This document shows, piece by piece, positions 20,201 through 27,681 of a DNA stretch of 64,000 nt. The stretch covers positions 1-64,000 of the forward strand of contig NZ_RQXT01000009.1 in the NCBI RefSeq assembly GCF_003863365.1, in the 5' to 3' direction. The translations under genes and the position numbers were made by a program. The notes under the pieces are model-generated. The model was not told where the DNA came from and searched no databases. It worked only from the letters and a program-made list of their open reading frames with translations. Each line of letters opens with the position of its first letter. Position 1 is the stretch's first letter. This DNA comes from Mesorhizobium tamadayense. Its GTDB lineage: Bacteria; Pseudomonadota; Alphaproteobacteria; Rhizobiales; Rhizobiaceae.

Positions 20201-20642
20201 CAACGAGCCGAAGCTTGCCTCGATCGTGTCGACCAAGCCGGCCGGCGACACGCGCAGCCTGAACCAGGCTGTGAAGGCCGATATCGACACTTCCAGAGTG
20301 CAGTTCGAGCGCGGCTTCGCCGAGATCGACAAGGGCTCCGGCTATCTCAGGCTGGCAAACGGCCTGCTGCGCGGTCCGCGCATAGGCACCACCTTCCAGG
20401 GCACGCTCTACGACCGGGACAACAACATGGACATGACCGGCACCTTCATGCCGGTCTATGGGCTGAACCGCATTTTTGGCGAACTGCCGCTGTTGGGCCC
20501 GCTGCTCGGCAACGGCCGCGACCGCGGCCTGATCGGCGTCACCTACCGGCTGCGCGGCAACGCCAACAAGCCGAGCCTCGACATCAACCCGCTCTCGGTG
20601 ATCGCGCCGGGCATATTCCGGTCGATCTTCGAGTACAGGTGA
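17229..20642 (+). CDS. AsmA-like / DUF3971 large membrane-anchored protein
   Basis: This 1137-residue protein has one N-terminal transmembrane segment at about residues 44-67, then a long periplasmic region of repeated beta-strand character. The C-terminal AsmA-like domain contains FERGFAEIDKGSGYLRL and the ending NKPSLDINPLSVIAPGIFR. Relatives such as YhdP and TamB-like proteins form bridges for phospholipid transport to the outer membrane. The open frame starts at 17001, overlapping the peroxiredoxin gene; the GTG at 17229 is the likely start. It is a single gene. Confidence 0.8.
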   Translation: MDQEQPQHEKIRFRRDEITDLGAFPSACSVPPLGRAAARRRFRIIGRVFAGLCALVLLAVAGVYALGTSGIGTERLRAEAEAAIEKLAGVDVDVTVGPARLTLDGSSFVALQVSDVHLKTADGKPMAEVGRVRFGMRLLPLLSGEVRLTSARFSDAHIMVAAMPSGNGDWTAGLRNEDGLVDPEKMSAAVFAGVNDALDAVREDSMRQVDLRNVEFELPDTGLVKRVTVTEATVEQAGAGSMQLSYDADVDGRHATLTASATRDASARRIASLDASLQIDSTDAGSNAESLAPGAAPAAGAGKLGSIALKLSGAEASGETPSRLTASLSLGGSVLDLGSRGLLPADVDADATLTAGSNKISVDRLLIRTGRSTFDFAGSIGPKPAAAGEEPSYRYDLTSDGSTLAPSESPEPALQFLARIAGVYQTKSRMLVAEQIGVRSGGSSEVLGTASLAFIDNGPPGVSLSLNIHDMPVSHVKQLWPWFSARNARLWALDHLFGGRVVDANVQFQVVPGRLGNGVPLSGDEVFGRFQVEGSRFDTAGRIPPIRDAVGVVAFHGNDVDVTLSSGSVYMPSGRTVAASGGTLTVKQANRSPVIGALDIDVAGEAPAIAELASYEPINAMRHVGLAPEDLSGTVTGHVRADIPLTSGVDTSTLDWLVALDYQDLSLAKPFEDQTVTEADGSITVSPDRAVISAKAKLNGIPAGLDLVEPLEDNGPPRSRKVALVIDDKTRDATMPGLSPLLAGTIKVAIDKSGEGSQNVSADLTNARLDIPWAGWSKGAGIPAKVTFTMAKSGSTTTLSDFDLDGKSFSIDGDVTLVNGALSSARFSKVALNRGDDVAVSVKRSGKTYAVDVSGDSLDARSLIKQFTSDVDTATKSAGVGAISVSADVKSLTGFHDEALSNLKLNYSAAGSRVNGLDVSATASSGAAITVRNTTGADGRSLRMKSADAGAILRFLNVYEHMEGGAITLSLAGAADGPMKGQVDASNFYVVNEPKLASIVSTKPAGDTRSLNQAVKADIDTSRVQFERGFAEIDKGSGYLRLANGLLRGPRIGTTFQGTLYDRDNNMDMTGTFMPVYGLNRIFGELPLLGPLLGNGRDRGLIGVTYRLRGNANKPSLDINPLSVIAPGIFRSIFEYR

Positions 20643-20757
20643 GGGCTGGCCGCGCATCGTATGGGCAGAGAGCTTGGGCTTGGCCTTGATGTCGCAGCAG
20701 TGGGCGATCACGGGCTTGGGACTTGCAAAAGCCGAACTTTGCCGTCAGCCTGAGCCG

Positions 20758-21144
20758 ATGATGGCACGGCTGTCGCAAAAACATCTCATCGTCATGCTGC
20801 TCGCGGTCTTCCTGGCCGCCGGGTTCAGCTTGTCCGCGGCGCAAGCCGGCGTCATGTCGGCCAGCATGACGGCGATGACCGGCATGACCATGGCTGCCGA
20901 TGCCGGCATGGCCGCCAATACCGGCCTGACTGGCGACTGCAAAGCTTGCCTCAAGGGCGGTGGCGACACCGGAAACCCGAAGCAATGTCCGCCTGTCTGC
21001 GTTGCGCCGGTGCTCGCGGTGCTGCCGCAAGACTTCGCCGTGACGACGGTGCCGCGCCTGCCGCATCCGCTGGCGCAGCCCACCCCGTTCCTGCACGGGC
21101 GAAGTTCCCCGCCCGATCCATTCCCTCCCAGACCCGTCGCCTGA
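20758..21144 (+). CDS. exported Met- and Cys-rich protein of unknown function
   Basis: This is about 128 residues long. A signal peptide spans residues 1-30 (LIVMLLAVFLAAGFSLSAAQA), followed by a Met-rich stretch (MSASMTAMTGMTMAADAGM) and a cysteine cluster CKACLKGG with a later CPPVC. The tail is Pro-rich. I do not recognise a named family. Met and Cys richness together with the multicopper oxidase gene 138 bases downstream suggests copper binding or sensing at the cell surface. Two adjacent ATGs (20758, 20761) are possible starts; a TTG at 20674 is less likely. Confidence 0.65.
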   Translation: MMARLSQKHLIVMLLAVFLAAGFSLSAAQAGVMSASMTAMTGMTMAADAGMAANTGLTGDCKACLKGGGDTGNPKQCPPVCVAPVLAVLPQDFAVTTVPRLPHPLAQPTPFLHGRSSPPDPFPPRPVA

Positions 21145-21282
21145 CGCCGTTTCAGCCGCAACACGGCTGATCTTCGGCGCCTGACCGCCCGCGCCGCGCA
21201 TCGTTGCGCCGCGGGCGCGCACGCAATCCAGCTCGATGCCGAACCGCTTCGCCATCGATCGAGATCGCAAAGGGTTTGAAGG

Positions 21283-22719
21283 GTGAACCACGATTTCCGT
21301 TGCACTATGTCGCGCCGCGCGTTTCTTGCGGCCGTGGCGGGTGCCGCCGCATCGGCGTCGATGCGCGGCGCCCACGCCTCCGCCGTCGACGAACGCCAAA
21401 TCAAGGTCGCGCCCGGCGAAGTCCGGTTGAACGGCGCGGGTGGTCCGTCCACCGCCGTCTGGACTTACAACGGCACCGTCCCCGGTCCGGCGTTGCGGCT
21501 AAGGCAAGGCCAGCCGGTCCGCGTCGCCGTCGAGAACGGGCTGGACGAGGACACCACCGTCCACTGGCACGGCATCCGCCTACCGAACGCCATGGACGGC
21601 GTGCCGGGGCTTACCCAGACGCCGATCAGGCCCGGCGAAAGCTTCTCCTACGAGTTCGCGCCGCCCGATGCCGGCACCTTCTGGTACCATCCGCATGCCG
21701 ATAGCCTGGTGCAGATCGGCCGCGGGCTGGCCGGCCCGCTGATCGTCGAGGAGGCCGAGCCCGTCGCCTTCGACGGCGACCTCCTGTGGCTGCTGCAGGA
21801 CTGGCGGCTTACTAAAGACGGCCAGATCGCCGGCGGCTTCGGCAGCATGATGGATGCCTCGATGTCCGGCCGCGTCGGCAATCTCGTCACCGTCAACGGG
21901 CAGGCGCAGCCCGATCAAAGCGTGCGGGCCGGCGAGCGCGTCAGGCTGCGGCTCGCCAATGCCTCGCTTGCCCGCATGATGGCGTTGCGCTTCGAAGGCC
22001 ACCGGCCGGTCGTCCTGGCGATCGACGGCCAGCCCTGCGACCCGCATGAGCCTGAAGACGGCCGCCTCGTGCTGGCGCCGGCGATGCGCATTGACATCGC
22101 GCTCGACATGCAGGGCGACCCCGGCAGCCGGCATGACGTGATCGACGATTTTTACGACGGCCTCGCCTACCGCCTGACCACGCTCGTCTACGACAATGCG
22201 TCGCCGATCCGGCCGCATCCGCTCTCGGCACCCCTTGCACTTCCGCGCAATCCGCTGCCCGAGCTCGACTTCGCGAACGCCGTCCACCAGGAGATCGTGC
22301 TGCAGGGCGGCATGATGGGCGGCGGCAAGCTGAAAGGCGCCGGCGGCATGATGGGCATGACCATGCCCGGCATGAATGGCGGTGCTGCCTGGGCGATCAA
22401 CGGCATGTCGATGACCGGTGACGGCCATGCCGGCATGGCGCCGCAGTTCATGCTCGAACGCGGCGCCACGTGCCTGCTCACCATGCGCAACGAGACCGCC
22501 TGGTGGCACCCCATGCATGTCCATGGCTTCAGCCTGTCAGTGCTTTCCCGCAATGGCGAGCCGGTGCCGCACCGGCAATGGCAGGACACGGTGCTGCTGG
22601 CGCCGAAGGATACGGTCGATTGCGCCTTCGTTGCCGACAATCCCGGCGACTGGATGCTGCATTGCCATGTCGCCGACCACCAGATGGCCGGCCTGATGAC
22701 CGTTTTCCGAGTGAAATGA
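21283..22719 (+). CDS. multicopper oxidase, Tat-exported, with Met-rich insert
   Basis: This 478-residue enzyme has all the copper ligands. HWHG (His94, His96) and HPH (His136, His138) serve the trinuclear site. HPMHVHG starts at His409, and HCHVADH spans 460-466 with type 1 ligand Cys461. The axial position ten residues on is Leu471 and not Met, as in high-potential laccases. A Met-rich loop at about 342-370 resembles the substrate-copper loop of CueO. The N-terminus has SRRAFLAAV, a Tat signal. The GTG at 21283 has an AAAGGG site; the ATG at 21307 is an alternative. It probably oxidises Cu(I) in the periplasm. Confidence 0.9.
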   Translation: MNHDFRCTMSRRAFLAAVAGAAASASMRGAHASAVDERQIKVAPGEVRLNGAGGPSTAVWTYNGTVPGPALRLRQGQPVRVAVENGLDEDTTVHWHGIRLPNAMDGVPGLTQTPIRPGESFSYEFAPPDAGTFWYHPHADSLVQIGRGLAGPLIVEEAEPVAFDGDLLWLLQDWRLTKDGQIAGGFGSMMDASMSGRVGNLVTVNGQAQPDQSVRAGERVRLRLANASLARMMALRFEGHRPVVLAIDGQPCDPHEPEDGRLVLAPAMRIDIALDMQGDPGSRHDVIDDFYDGLAYRLTTLVYDNASPIRPHPLSAPLALPRNPLPELDFANAVHQEIVLQGGMMGGGKLKGAGGMMGMTMPGMNGGAAWAINGMSMTGDGHAGMAPQFMLERGATCLLTMRNETAWWHPMHVHGFSLSVLSRNGEPVPHRQWQDTVLLAPKDTVDCAFVADNPGDWMLHCHVADHQMAGLMTVFRVK

Positions 22720-22752
22720 ATTTGAACCGCGCTTACCCAAAGGAGAAATGCA

Positions 22753-23193
22753 ATGAAACTGACCTACCGCCTTGCCGCCCTTGCTGCCCTGATCGCAACG
22801 CCACTGCCCGCTTTCGCGGCGACGATCAATGCCGTGATGTACAAGAACCCGCAATGCAGCTGCTGCGAATCCTATGCGAACTACCTTGAGCACAACGGCT
22901 TCAAGGTTGAGATCAAGCCCGTCAACAATCTTTCCCAGATCAGCAGCGATGCAGGTGTGCCCGCCGACCTCGAAGGCTGTCACACCCTGATGGTCGACGG
23001 CTATGTCGTCGACGGCCTGGTGCCGGTCGACATCGTCAAGAAGCTTCTCGCCGAACGTCCTGCCATCGCCGGCATCACGCTCGCCGGCATGCCGGCCGGC
23101 GCGCCCGGCATGGGTGGCGAGAAGGACGGAACCTGGACGATCTACGCCTTCACCAAGGACGGCAAGGCGCCGACCGTCTATGCGACGGAATGA
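22753..23193 (+). CDS. DUF411 periplasmic metal-binding protein
   Basis: This 146-residue exported protein has a Sec signal at residues 1-22. The hallmark DUF411 cysteines Cys35, Cys37 and Cys38 lie in NPQCSCCESY, and Cys76-His77 lie in LEGCHTLMVDGY. The family is found in copper and other heavy-metal loci and is thought to bind copper. It follows the multicopper oxidase by 33 bases with an AAGGAG ribosome site and precedes the TlpA-like gene by six, so co-transcription is likely. Confidence 0.88.
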   Translation: MKLTYRLAALAALIATPLPAFAATINAVMYKNPQCSCCESYANYLEHNGFKVEIKPVNNLSQISSDAGVPADLEGCHTLMVDGYVVDGLVPVDIVKKLLAERPAIAGITLAGMPAGAPGMGGEKDGTWTIYAFTKDGKAPTVYATE

Positions 23194-23199
23194 GCGCCC

Positions 23200-23745
23200 A
23201 TGACCGCAAGCAAACTGGCCGTGGCCCTATCGGCGATGCTGCTCGCGGCCTCGGTGCCCGCGGTAGCGGCGGAGGCGCCGCAGAACTTCGCCGTTCTCGA
23301 CACGCCCGCCGCCGTGCCGGAGATCGGCTTCGCGGACGCCGCCGGCCAGCCGAGGACGCTCGCCGACTATTCCGGCAAGGTGGTGCTGCTCAACATCTGG
23401 GCGACGTGGTGCGCGCCATGCCGCAAGGAAATGCCGACACTCGACCGGCTGCAGGCGAAGCTCGGCGGGCCGGATTTCGAGGTCGTCGCGCTGTCGATGG
23501 ACCGCAAGGGCCCCGACGCCGTGAAGAAATTCTTCGCCGAGACCGGCGTCACGCACCTTGCGCTGAACATCGATACCTCGGCCAAGGCGATGTTCACGCT
23601 TGGCGCCGTCGGCCTTCCGATGACCCTGCTGATCGACCGGCAAGGCAAGGAAATCGGCCGCCTGATCGGCCCGGCCGAATGGGACGCTCCGGACATGGTC
23701 GACTTCATCCGCGGCCGCATCGCCGCCAATCAGAAGGAGAAATGA
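23200..23745 (+). CDS. TlpA-like periplasmic thiol-disulfide oxidoreductase
   Basis: This 181-residue protein has a signal peptide at residues 1-24 and a thioredoxin fold with the active site WCAPC (Cys71, Cys74). The later cis-Pro loop VGLPMTLLID fits TlpA/ResA reductases. In rhizobia TlpA-type proteins reduce the cysteines of copper chaperones such as ScoI and of oxidase subunit II. The SCO1-like gene follows after three bases, so this protein is a good candidate for its reductant. Confidence 0.87.
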   Translation: MTASKLAVALSAMLLAASVPAVAAEAPQNFAVLDTPAAVPEIGFADAAGQPRTLADYSGKVVLLNIWATWCAPCRKEMPTLDRLQAKLGGPDFEVVALSMDRKGPDAVKKFFAETGVTHLALNIDTSAKAMFTLGAVGLPMTLLIDRQGKEIGRLIGPAEWDAPDMVDFIRGRIAANQKEK

Positions 23746-23748
23746 ACG

Positions 23749-24492
23749 ATGCCTGTTCGGACACGGCATGAGCCGGCGGATCGTTGTCTCTCACCGAGTT
23801 GGACGCGCTTGCTCTGCGGCCTGATCGTGCTCGCGGCGCTGAGCGTCGGCTTCGCGCACACCTCCCGGGCGCATTCGCTGGACGACATAGACGCCATGCT
23901 GCAGAGCGACGAAAAATATTTCCAGCCGATCGACAAGCCGATGCCGGACTTCACGCTGCGCGGCGCCGAAGGGCGCATCGTGCGGCCGGCCGATCTCGCC
24001 GGCAAGGTCGTCGTGCTCCATTTCATCTACACCTCATGCCCGGACGTTTGCCCGCTGCATGCCGAAAAGGTCGCCGAGGTGCAGAAGATGGTGAACTCGA
24101 CGCCGATGAAGGATCGGGTCGTCTTCATCAGCATAACCACCGACCCGAGGAAAGACACGCCCGATGTGCTCAAGGGCTACGGGCCGATGCATGGGCTCGA
24201 CCCGGTCAACTGGCGGTTCCTGACCACGGCCCTGGACCAGCCGGAAGATACGACCCGCAAGCTAGCGGAGGCCTTCGGCCACAAGTTCACCCTCACCGAC
24301 GACGGCTACCAGATGCACGGCATCGTCACCCATGTGATCGACCGGGAAGGCCGCTGGCGGGCGAATTTCCACGGGCTGAACTTCCAGCCCATCAACCTCG
24401 TCACCTTCGTCAACGCGCTCACCAACAATGTCGAGCGCCCGCACCACGAGCCGGACGAAGGCTGGCTGGCGAAGTTGAAGAATTTTCTTTGA
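23749..24492 (+). CDS. SCO1/SenC-like copper chaperone
   Basis: This 247-residue protein has an N-terminal hydrophobic segment at about residues 19-38 that anchors or exports it. It carries the SCO copper site CPDVC (Cys97, Cys101) with a distal His190 in DGYQMHGIVTHVID. These proteins deliver Cu(I) to cytochrome oxidase or act as thiol-disulfide partners. No oxidase gene lies nearby; the context is a multicopper oxidase and three thiol proteins. That suggests general periplasmic copper handling. It forms a tight unit with the TlpA-like gene. Confidence 0.87.
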   Translation: MPVRTRHEPADRCLSPSWTRLLCGLIVLAALSVGFAHTSRAHSLDDIDAMLQSDEKYFQPIDKPMPDFTLRGAEGRIVRPADLAGKVVVLHFIYTSCPDVCPLHAEKVAEVQKMVNSTPMKDRVVFISITTDPRKDTPDVLKGYGPMHGLDPVNWRFLTTALDQPEDTTRKLAEAFGHKFTLTDDGYQMHGIVTHVIDREGRWRANFHGLNFQPINLVTFVNALTNNVERPHHEPDEGWLAKLKNFL

Positions 24493-24545
24493 TCCATTCA
24501 CTGGCGGCCCGCGGATGCAGGCCGCCTCAAGCTAGGGAGAGGCAC

Positions 24546-25340
24546 ATGATCATGGGAGCAAAACAGGTAAGCAGATATTGCGGCGGCATCGTCCGCATGC
24601 TGCTGCTTGCCGGCCTAACAGGGTGGTTCCTGCTCAATCCGGGCATTCTGGGCGCCGAAAGATCGGCGCTCGCGGCCGGCGAGATGTCCCAGGACCAGCT
24701 CGACCAGCGGATCCATGACTATATCCTGGCGCATCCGGAGGTTCTCGTGCAGGCGCTGCAGAGCCTGGACCAGCGCCAGCGCGAGGCGGATCTGGCCGAG
24801 GCCAGAAAGGTGCTCAAGGCGCGCGCGGACGACATCTTTCACGACAAGCAGAGCCCCGTCGGCGGCAATGTCCAAGGCAATGTCACGCTGGTCGAATTCT
24901 TCGACTACAATTGCCCCTATTGCCGTGTGATGGCGCCGATCATGGAACAGGCCGTGGCCGACGATCCGCAGCTAAGGATCGTCTACAAGGAATTTCCAAT
25001 CCTCGGCCCGGATTCCGTGTTCGCGGCCAAGGCCGCGCTCGCCGCCGACAAGCAAGGCAAATACGCGGCGATTCACAAGGCGCTTTACGCGGCAAAGACA
25101 AGGGTGACCGAGGCGGCCGTGCTCAAGATCGCCGCCGAGGCCGGGCTGGACGTCGAGCGCATGAAGGCCGACATGCGGCAGCCCGACATCCAGGCATCGA
25201 TAGACCGCAACGCGGAGCTGGCTCAGGCGCTGAGGATCACGGGGACGCCGGGCTTCGTCGCCGGCGACCAGATTTATCCCGGGGCAACCGATCTTGCGAC
25301 GCTGAAGACATTCGTCAATCAAGCGAGGACCGGCAAATGA
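24546..25340 (+). CDS. DsbA-family periplasmic disulfide oxidoreductase
   Basis: This 264-residue protein has an N-terminal hydrophobic segment at about residues 15-30. A helical Pro-containing region resembling the N-terminal part of DsbA/BdbD (about 48-100) follows, then a thioredoxin fold with CPYC at Cys123 and Cys126. A cis-Pro loop TGTPGFV lies near residue 235. The open frame extends far upstream, but the ATG at 24546 has a GGGAGAGG site. Its stop overlaps the next gene by four bases. It probably catalyses disulfide formation or scavenges thiols oxidised by copper. Confidence 0.85.
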   Translation: MIMGAKQVSRYCGGIVRMLLLAGLTGWFLLNPGILGAERSALAAGEMSQDQLDQRIHDYILAHPEVLVQALQSLDQRQREADLAEARKVLKARADDIFHDKQSPVGGNVQGNVTLVEFFDYNCPYCRVMAPIMEQAVADDPQLRIVYKEFPILGPDSVFAAKAALAADKQGKYAAIHKALYAAKTRVTEAAVLKIAAEAGLDVERMKADMRQPDIQASIDRNAELAQALRITGTPGFVAGDQIYPGATDLATLKTFVNQARTGK

Positions 25341-25891
25341 CCAGCACCCCAAACCGGCGCACGATTGTTCTCGGCGTGCTCGGCGTCGCCGCGGCCGCAA
25401 GCCTTTTCGGGCGAACGGATTCGATCGCTGCCGAGGACACGGAATTGGCAAAGCGTTTCAAGGATCTCAGCGAGAACGGCAACAGCACCTGCTCGGCCAA
25501 GTTCACGGACTCGATCGCGACCATGCCGGCGATAGCTCGCATCAAGGGCTCGTGCTGCAGCCCGATGGAACTGAAGCGTTATGGCGAGCAGGTGAGGGGG
25601 CTTGCCAAGTACCGCGCCATCCCGATGATCCCCGGCGATCCCTACGACATAGCGGCGGCCACGGCGCAGCAGTTGTTGCCGTATTACGATCTGAAGCTCG
25701 CCGGCGACGAGCAGAAGGCTTACGACTATGCGATGGCCAATTCCGAGGAGAAAGGCCCCTGCTGCTGCCCCTGCTGGCGCTGGAAGGTTTATGGCGGACT
25801 GGCGAAATACCTGATCCACGAACACCGCTTCACCGGCGAGCAGATCGTCGATGTGTGGGACCTTTCCGACGGCTGCGGCGGCGGGATGTAA
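25337..25891 (+). CDS. exported eight-cysteine protein of unknown function
   Basis: This 184-residue protein has an Arg-Arg signal-like N-terminus (NRRTIVLGVLGVAAAAS, residues 6-22). Eight cysteines fall in four groups: Cys52, Cys73-74 (GSCCSP), Cys142-143-144-146 (GPCCCPCWRW) and Cys180 (DGCGGG). Otherwise it is helical and soluble. I do not know the family. Its ATG overlaps the DsbA stop (ATGA), so the two are translationally coupled and may be partners. The CCCPC group could hold a metal cluster or be a DsbA substrate. Confidence 0.75.
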   Translation: MTSTPNRRTIVLGVLGVAAAASLFGRTDSIAAEDTELAKRFKDLSENGNSTCSAKFTDSIATMPAIARIKGSCCSPMELKRYGEQVRGLAKYRAIPMIPGDPYDIAAATAQQLLPYYDLKLAGDEQKAYDYAMANSEEKGPCCCPCWRWKVYGGLAKYLIHEHRFTGEQIVDVWDLSDGCGGGM

Positions 25892-26046
25892 GGCTTGCCG
25901 GAGAAGTAACATTCCGCCCCGTTAGCCGCCGCTCGCCAACCGGAATCCCCGTCGCCTTGACTGGCCCGCGCCGCGACCTAGTTCACCCGCAATCGCCGAT
26001 ACGCGCCGGCGAGGCCGGTGCTCGCCACTCATGGAGGATGATCGCC

Positions 26047-26160
26047 ATGATGATGGATGGTTCGGCTTGGATGATGGGCGGCATGGCGCTCATCTGGGTC
26101 CTGGTCTTCATCACGCTTTTGCTCGGCATAGCGGCGCTGGTCAAATACCTGCGAAGCTGA
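26047..26160 (+). CDS. 37-residue Met-rich single-span membrane peptide
   Basis: The peptide begins MMMDGSAWMMGGMAL, continues with one hydrophobic helix (about residues 12-32) and ends KYLRS. A GGAGG lies nine bases before the ATG at 26047; an earlier ATG at 26038 is too close to that site. Met-rich N-termini of this kind are seen in small copper-associated membrane peptides. It lies 155 bases after the eight-cysteine gene, on the same strand. Confidence 0.6.
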   Translation: MMMDGSAWMMGGMALIWVLVFITLLLGIAALVKYLRS

Positions 26161-26217
26161 CCGACGCCGCGCGTCCCGGCAAAGGTCGCGGCCGGTGGTA
26201 GGCGTGGCGGCGAATGG

Positions 26218-27471
26218 TCAGACGGCGCGCACCAGGACGTGCTTCTTCCGGCCGAGCGAGAGCTTTGCGACGTTGTCCGCGCTCAAATCCTGAAGCGTCA
26301 CGACAAACCGATCATCCGACACCGGTTCGTCGTTCAACCGTACCGCGCCACCCTGGATGTGCCGCCGCGCCTCGCCGTTGGAGGCGGCAAGGCCGGCGGT
26401 AACGAACAGCGACAGGATGCCGATACCGGCCTCCAGGTCGGCCTTGGCCACCTCGACGCTCGGCAGCGTGTCGGCGAGCGCACCTTCTTCGAAGGTCTTG
26501 CGCGCGGTCTCGGCAGCCGTTTCGGCGGCTTCCCGGCCGTGCAGCATGGCGGTGATCTCGGTGGCGAGGACCTTCTTCGCCTCGTTGATTTCCGAGCCGC
26601 CGAGCTTTTCGAGCCGCGCGACCTCATCCAAGGGCAGCGTCGTATAGAGCTTCAGGAAGCGGCCGACATCGGCGTCCTCGGTGTTGCGCCAGTACTGCCA
26701 GAACTCGTAAGGCGACAGCATGTCGCCGTCGAGCCAGACCGCGCCCGAGGCCGACTTGCCCATCTTGGCGCCGGACGAGGTGGTGAGCAGCGGCGTGGTC
26801 ACCGCATAGAGCTGCGCGCCTTCCGTGCGGTGGCCGAGGTCGATGCCGTTGACGATGTTGCCCCACTGGTCCGAGCCGCCCATCTGCAGCCGGCAGCCGA
26901 AGCGCTTGTAAAGCTCGACGAAGTCGTAGGCCTGCAGGATCATGTAGTTGAATTCGAGGAAGGACAGCGACTGCTCGCGGTCGAGCCTGAGCTTGACCGA
27001 ATCGAAGGCGAGCATGCGGTTGACCGAGAAGTGCCGGCCGACATCGCGCAGGAAGTTGACGTAGTTGATCTCCATCAGCCAGTCGGCGTTGTTGACCATG
27101 ATCGCGTCGCCGGCGCCGCTGCCGAATTTGAGGTAAGGCGCGAAATTGCGGCGGATGCCGGCGAGATTGTCCTCGATGTCCTGCGGCGTCAGCAGCTTGC
27201 GCGCCTCGTCCTTGAAGGAAGGGTCGCCGATCATCGAGGTGCCGCCGCCCATCAGCGCGATCGGCCGGTGGCCGGTCTGCTGCAGCCAGTGGAGCATCAT
27301 GATCTGGATCAGCGATCCGGCATGCAGGCTCTTCGCCGTCGCGTCGAAGCCGATATAGGCGCTCACCGTCTCCCTGGCGAAAAGCTGGTCGAGGCCGGTC
27401 TCATCCGAAATCTGATGGATGAAGCCGCGCTCGCTCATGATGCGCAGGAAATCGGACTTGAAGGCGGACAT
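26218..27471 (-). CDS. tyrS: tyrosyl-tRNA synthetase
   Basis: This 417-residue class I synthetase charges tRNA-Tyr. A HIGH-like motif SLHAGSL is at residues 48-54, the tyrosine and tRNA site residues lie in GGSDQWGN, and the KMSKS-type loop [10 protein letters not shown] is near residue 238. A C-terminal S4 RNA-binding domain follows (about 350-417). The ATG at 27471 fits the family start. It is convergent with the copper cluster and divergent from the glycosyltransferase gene. Confidence 0.95.
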   Translation of the reverse strand: MSAFKSDFLRIMSERGFIHQISDETGLDQLFARETVSAYIGFDATAKSLHAGSLIQIMMLHWLQQTGHRPIALMGGGTSMIGDPSFKDEARKLLTPQDIEDNLAGIRRNFAPYLKFGSGAGDAIMVNNADWLMEINYVNFLRDVGRHFSVNRMLAFDSVKLRLDREQSLSFLEFNYMILQAYDFVELYKRFGCRLQMGGSDQWGNIVNGIDLGHRTEGAQLYAVTTPLLTTSSGAKMGKSASGAVWLDGDMLSPYEFWQYWRNTEDADVGRFLKLYTTLPLDEVARLEKLGGSEINEAKKVLATEITAMLHGREAAETAAETARKTFEEGALADTLPSVEVAKADLEAGIGILSLFVTAGLAASNGEARRHIQGGAVRLNDEPVSDDRFVVTLQDLSADNVAKLSLGRKKHVLVRAV

Positions 27472-27541
27472 TTTTTCTTCCCGGAGTTCGCCCGGCGCTT
27501 AGGCCAAGCGTGACGTGAAGGCGCGCGTTTAGCATCCAAGC

Positions 27542-27630
27542 GCGATCAGCAAAAGTGGTTTCCGGTTTTGCGAACGATCGCGCTTCAACTGACAAACAAG
27601 CGATCAGCAAACGTGGTTTCAGGTTTTGCG
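27542..27630. repeat. two direct copies of a 31-bp repeat
   Basis: Copies at 27542-27572 and 27600-27630 begin gcgatcagcaaa and end ggttttgcg, with three or fewer differences. They are spaced 58 bases apart between tyrS and the glycosyltransferase gene. Similar A/T-interrupted elements are scattered in rhizobial genomes. A regulatory role is possible but unsupported. Confidence 0.75.
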
Positions 27631-27681
27631 TCGTGCCTAGATGCTGCCGCGCATCCTTGCTTCACCCCTTTTGCTGGCGTA

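Noticed and set aside
19002..20711. 569-codon minus-strand frame
   Set aside because: It is antisense to the AsmA-like gene, which has a clear domain structure; no homology pattern is visible.
23749..24492. cytochrome oxidase assembly locus around the SCO1-like gene
   Set aside because: No oxidase subunit, CtaG or haem gene is adjacent; the neighbours are metal and thiol proteins.
27542..27630. CRISPR array from the repeated 31-mers
   Set aside because: There are only two copies with one short spacer and no cas genes in the window.
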